Assembly (NCBI GenBank): GCA_002449575.1
Contig: DJXC01000022.1
Location: 1-7,630, forward strand
DNA from: Ruminococcus sp. UBA7014
GTDB lineage: Bacteria; Bacillota; Clostridia; Oscillospirales; Ruminococcaceae
DNA: 7,630 nucleotides
Direction of reading: 5' to 3'
Below the pieces are notes generated by a model that was given only the letters and a program-made list of their open reading frames with translations, had not been told where the DNA came from and ran no database searches. Below, one piece after another: positions 5,410-7,630 of this stretch. Position numbers and translations under genes: made by a program. The first letter of the stretch is position 1, and the number at the start of each line of letters is the position of its first letter.

Positions 5410-6825
5410 ATGGACAAATACATTGAGAAAACTATCGGCGATACCATATGCAGAGTGCATAAGACCAGAGATTTTACGATGTTGAACAACAGGTTTATCG
5501 GTTCAACGAATATCAGCTGTCAGGCGATTGCACTGCTTGCAATGGTTATGGGGCTGCCTGAGAACTGGAACTTTACGGTCATGGGGCTGAAAGTCATCAC
5601 CAATGTCGGAGAGACTGCCGTCCGTAATATACTTAAAGAGCTTGAAAGTCTGGGCTATCTTGTGCGTACCAAACTGATGCCGTCCAAGGAAACAGGCGGT
5701 CGTATCAAGTACGTCTACGATTTTTATGAGTATTCGGCAAAGGATACTTCCGTTCCGCAATATGATGTTGTTATGGAAACATACACGGCTGACAATGCAA
5801 CGCTCTACAAAGTCAAAAAGGACAGCCATTTCACGGTTATCAGCAATAAACTGTTACGCTCAAAGAAGCTGAACCTGAAACAAAAGGGTCTGCTCCTGAA
5901 AGTGCTGTCGCTGCCGAATACATGGAGATTTTCTGTTGCAGGAATTGTCAAAATCTGCAAAGAGGGCAAATCTGCAATCAAGGCTCGTCTGGCAGAGCTT
6001 ACCGAGCTGGGCTATCTTGTCCGCACTCAGCTGAAATCCAATGAGAGCAAAAATCATGGTTTTGAGTACATCTATGAATTTTTCGAGATAGCACTCTCCA
6101 AGGAAGATGCTGAGAAGAAATCAGAGAAAACACGCAAAAGTGCAAAGAAAGTCGTTAAAGACCTTTTTCCGAAAAAGTCCAAAAAAACGACTTCTAAAAC
6201 TGCTAAAAAACAAGATAGTGGTTTTCGGTCTGCGGAAAACCCGAATGCTGAAAGTCCGCAGGCTGAAAAGCAGGCACAAATAAATACTAATGAGAAAATA
6301 CAAAAAAACCAAAAACTTAGTTATCAAGAATCCATCCGTCCTTCCGCACAGCAGAAAAGTTTTCAACAAACTTTCAACAATCCGACTGTTGAAAAGTCAG
6401 AAGATGAAAGATTGATGGAAAGATACAGCAGAGAAAGTGAGATTTACACAGACATCATAAAGCAGAATATCGACTTTTATGAATTAGGTGAATGGCTCGA
6501 TTGCATCTGTGACGATGATGAGGACGGCTGGCAGGAAGCAGAAGAAATCGTTTCTGCTATTGTTCGTCAGATTGTATCAAACAAGCCGTATGAACTTATC
6601 CACGGTCAGAAATATCCAAGAGAGATAGTCAAGTCCGTGATGCTGAAACTGAATATCTATCATGTTCAGAATGTTATCCAGCAGATGAATGAAGTGCTGA
6701 ATATCCGTAATTATGAGGCTTATCTGATAAGTTCTCTGTATAACGAGGTTATCAGCTATAACTTCAAGAGAAACGCTGAAAGTCGTGCTATCAGCTATGA
6801 TGTGAAACACAGACTGGGCTATTAA
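5410..6825 (+). CDS. Replication initiator protein with tandem winged-helix domains and C-terminal DUF6017
   Basis: 471 residues. Two clearly duplicated winged-helix units lie at about 22-110 and 141-228: FTMLNNRFIG...LPENWNFTV...LKELESLGYLVRTKL matches FTVISNKLLR...LPNTWRFSV...LAELTELGYLVRTQL. A Lys/Ser/Gln-rich, probably disordered linker follows (about 230-330), then a C-terminal domain (about 336-455; IYTDIIKQNIDFYELGEW, YPREIVKSVMLKL) that matches what I know of DUF6017. Such proteins are annotated as RepA-like initiators in Firmicute ICEs. It is expected to bind the iterons at 4791-4873 and start replication of the excised circle. AGGTG (5400-5404) precedes the ATG by 5 bp. Confidence 0.85.
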   Translation: MDKYIEKTIGDTICRVHKTRDFTMLNNRFIGSTNISCQAIALLAMVMGLPENWNFTVMGLKVITNVGETAVRNILKELESLGYLVRTKLMPSKETGGRIKYVYDFYEYSAKDTSVPQYDVVMETYTADNATLYKVKKDSHFTVISNKLLRSKKLNLKQKGLLLKVLSLPNTWRFSVAGIVKICKEGKSAIKARLAELTELGYLVRTQLKSNESKNHGFEYIYEFFEIALSKEDAEKKSEKTRKSAKKVVKDLFPKKSKKTTSKTAKKQDSGFRSAENPNAESPQAEKQAQINTNEKIQKNQKLSYQESIRPSAQQKSFQQTFNNPTVEKSEDERLMERYSRESEIYTDIIKQNIDFYELGEWLDCICDDDEDGWQEAEEIVSAIVRQIVSNKPYELIHGQKYPREIVKSVMLKLNIYHVQNVIQQMNEVLNIRNYEAYLISSLYNEVISYNFKRNAESRAISYDVKHRLGY

Positions 6826-6829
6826 ATAA

Positions 6830-7147
6830 TTGAGAGGTGTCCGACCTTTCTTTTCTGACAAGTACGATATTACCCGTCACAAGGAATATCAGTTTTTGAG
6901 TGACGAACACCCAGAAAATGCCTTTGATATTGGTGCGTATGTAAAACAGAGAAAAGATATGCACTATGAGCCGAAGGCAAGGGATAAAGTCACAAGATTT
7001 GATACGCACGGGTCAGACGCTAAACAGGAAGTTATAAAATCCGATACCAATGACGATACAGAGAAAAATGTCGGAGGTTCGGTCAGTGAAGAAGCCGAAA
7101 ATAAAACAGAATCGGTTGAAACTGCGGACAATTTTACTTTATTTTAA
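6830..7147 (+). CDS. Hypothetical hydrophilic protein between initiator and maff2 (start uncertain)
   Basis: About 105 residues, not recognised. The N-terminal half has aromatic and charged motifs (VRPFFSDKYDITRHKEYQF, then AFDIGAYVKQRKD). The C-terminal half is acidic, low-complexity and likely disordered (DTNDDTEKN, SEEAENKTESVE), ending FTLF. There is no signal peptide or membrane helix. The frame is plainly coding, but the start is weak: the TTG at 6830 lies 4 bp after the initiator stop and has no ribosome binding site, while GAGAGG (6832-6837) has no standard in-frame start downstream before the ATG at 6959. A non-standard start or reinitiation after the initiator gene is possible. Its place in the rep-maff2 operon suggests a plasmid-type accessory role. 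Confidence 0.65.
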   Translation: MRGVRPFFSDKYDITRHKEYQFLSDEHPENAFDIGAYVKQRKDMHYEPKARDKVTRFDTHGSDAKQEVIKSDTNDDTEKNVGGSVSEEAENKTESVETADNFTLF

Positions 7148-7168
7148 TTTTAAGGAGACTTTTTACTT

Positions 7169-7510
7169 ATGGAAACTATGAACATTTCTGCGGTCGCTGA
7201 TACCGCAAGCGAGACAACAGCAACTATTACTACTGCATCTGAACCGAAGCACAAGTGGCTTGCAAAGGGCAGTAAGTTCGCAAAGAAGGCAACACTTTTC
7301 GCCACGATTGCAGGCGTTATGTCCATGACAGGCGGCATTCAGGCTTTTGCGGCTGGCAGTGGTGCAGTCGATACTTCCAGCTTTATTACAACAGCGTGTA
7401 CTGTACTCAAGTCAGTTATCTGCCTCATCGGCGGCGGTGTATCCCTCTGGGGTATCGTCAATCTGCTTGAAGGCTACGGAAACGATAATCCGGGTGCGAA
7501 ACTGCCATAG
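7169..7510 (+). pseudogene. maff2: Maff2 family membrane protein, N-terminal half, cut by an inserted element
   Basis: 113 residues before TAG. Residues 1-40 are a cytoplasmic, Ser/Thr-rich and then basic leader. A first helix spans about 41-62 (ATLFATIAGVMSMTGGIQAF) with a possible cleavage site AFA-AG. Family-typical sequence follows at 72-111: ITTACTVLKSVICLIGGG, then LWGIVNLLEGYGNDNPGAK. Maff2 proteins continue after this Lys with SQG and a last helix; here the frame instead reads Leu-Pro-stop, so the final membrane segment is lost. The missing part is found reversed at 157-330. AAGGAG lies upstream of the ATG, so the truncated protein can still be made. Its family is tied to the ICE mating apparatus; loss of the last helix probably inactivates it. 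Confidence 0.85.
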
Positions 7511-7525
7511 TGATATAGAAGTTTT
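7499..7525. other. Element attachment junction, right (att-like half-site next to maff2 N-terminus)
   Basis: After the maff2 AAA codon (7499-7501) the sequence becomes foreign: 15 bases (CTGCCATAGTGATAT, 7502-7516), then AGAAGTTTT (7517-7525). This mirrors the left junction at 328-355. Joining the two foreign flanks through AAA gives a dyad of about 53 bp with perfect 9-bp outer arms and partial inner symmetry. The motif CTGCCATAGTGA (7502-7513) recurs with one mismatch as CTCCCATAGTGA at 7572-7583. Confidence 0.6.
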
Positions 7526-7540
7526 TGCTTTCTTAAAATA

Positions 7541-7560
7541 AACCGCATAACACAGCGGTT
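7541..7560 (-). terminator. Rho-independent terminator for the leftward gene at the right edge
   Basis: On the minus strand AACCGC (7560-7555), an 8-nt loop, GCGGTT (7546-7541), then TATTTTA. The stem overlaps the stop codon of the leftward frame at 7559-7561. The stem is only 6 bp and the T-run is interrupted, so it is moderate in strength. Confidence 0.6.
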
Positions 7561-7630
7561 ATACGGTCTTTCTCCCATAGTGACCAGTTTCCACCTCAAC
7601 GGAGGAAGTCGCAACATCAAAACGGAAATA
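7559..7630 (-). CDS. 3' end of an unidentified leftward gene (partial)
   Basis: 23 residues enter from the right edge on the minus strand and end FDVATSSVEVETGHYGRKTV-stop. The family is not recognised. The main support for coding is the terminator-like hairpin that starts at the stop codon. A competing open frame exists on the plus strand (from 7514), reading SFHLNGGSRNIKTEI near the edge, with no usable start signal. If real, the minus-strand gene is the outermost gene of the element inserted in maff2, ending about 57 bp from its junction. Confidence 0.35.
   Translation of the reverse strand, partial: YFRFDVATSSVEVETGHYGRKTV

Noticed and set aside
7580..7630. Plus-strand gene starting at GTG 7580 (VTSFHLNGGSRNIKTEI)
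   Set aside because: No ribosome binding site upstream. The opposite strand has a stop codon embedded in a terminator-like hairpin, which is the better explanation, though neither is proven.

Overview
The window looks like part of an integrative and conjugative element (ICE) from a ruminococcal Firmicute (Ruminococcus or a close relative). The evidence is the set of gene families: MOBP relaxase, MobC, a DUF6017-type replication initiator, a Maff2 membrane protein and a CD1107-like tail. A secreted protein ending in a type I dockerin adds to this, because dockerins belong to cellulosome- or amylosome-forming bacteria such as Ruminococcus. No rRNA, tRNA or CRISPR was seen.

Layout, left to right. 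(1) 1-330: the C-terminal tail of a CD1107/DUF4366-like conjugation protein (+) meets, tail to tail across a perfect 12-bp palindrome, the C-terminal half of a maff2 gene (-). (2) 331-1697: an att-like element end, then a perfect-consensus promoter driving a secreted transglutaminase-fold protein with a dockerin (+). (3) 1698-4531: a strong terminator, then a leftward operon mobC - relaxase - small serine recombinase. (4) 4532-5060: a 529-bp divergent control region holding an oriT-like hairpin cluster, six iterons and two terminator/attenuator hairpins. (5) 5061-7510: a rightward operon of a small unknown protein, the replication initiator, a second unknown protein and the N-terminal half of a maff2 gene. 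(6) 7502-7630: another att-like element end and the 3' end of a leftward gene with its own terminator.

Main result: maff2 is broken at one and the same codon (Asn-Pro-Gly-Ala-Lys | Ser-Gln-Gly) at both ends of the window, with the halves on opposite strands. The foreign sequences abutting the two halves share a 9-bp arm (AGAAGTTTT) 16 and 15 bp from the break. Joined through the shared AAA, they form a roughly 53-bp imperfect dyad, the size and form of a large-serine-integrase attP. I infer that a second mobile element inserted into this ICE's maff2, and that an inversion, a second ICE copy or an assembly chimaera then placed the two junctions in their present orientation. The small serine recombinase in the window is too short to be that integrase, which is expected outside the window.

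How the genes work together (family knowledge plus inference): MobC and the relaxase would process an oriT upstream of mobC; the initiator would act on the iterons to replicate the excised circle, under leader attenuation; Maff2 and the CD1107-like protein belong to the mating-pore module. With maff2 split, the ICE copy carrying this break may not be able to transfer itself.
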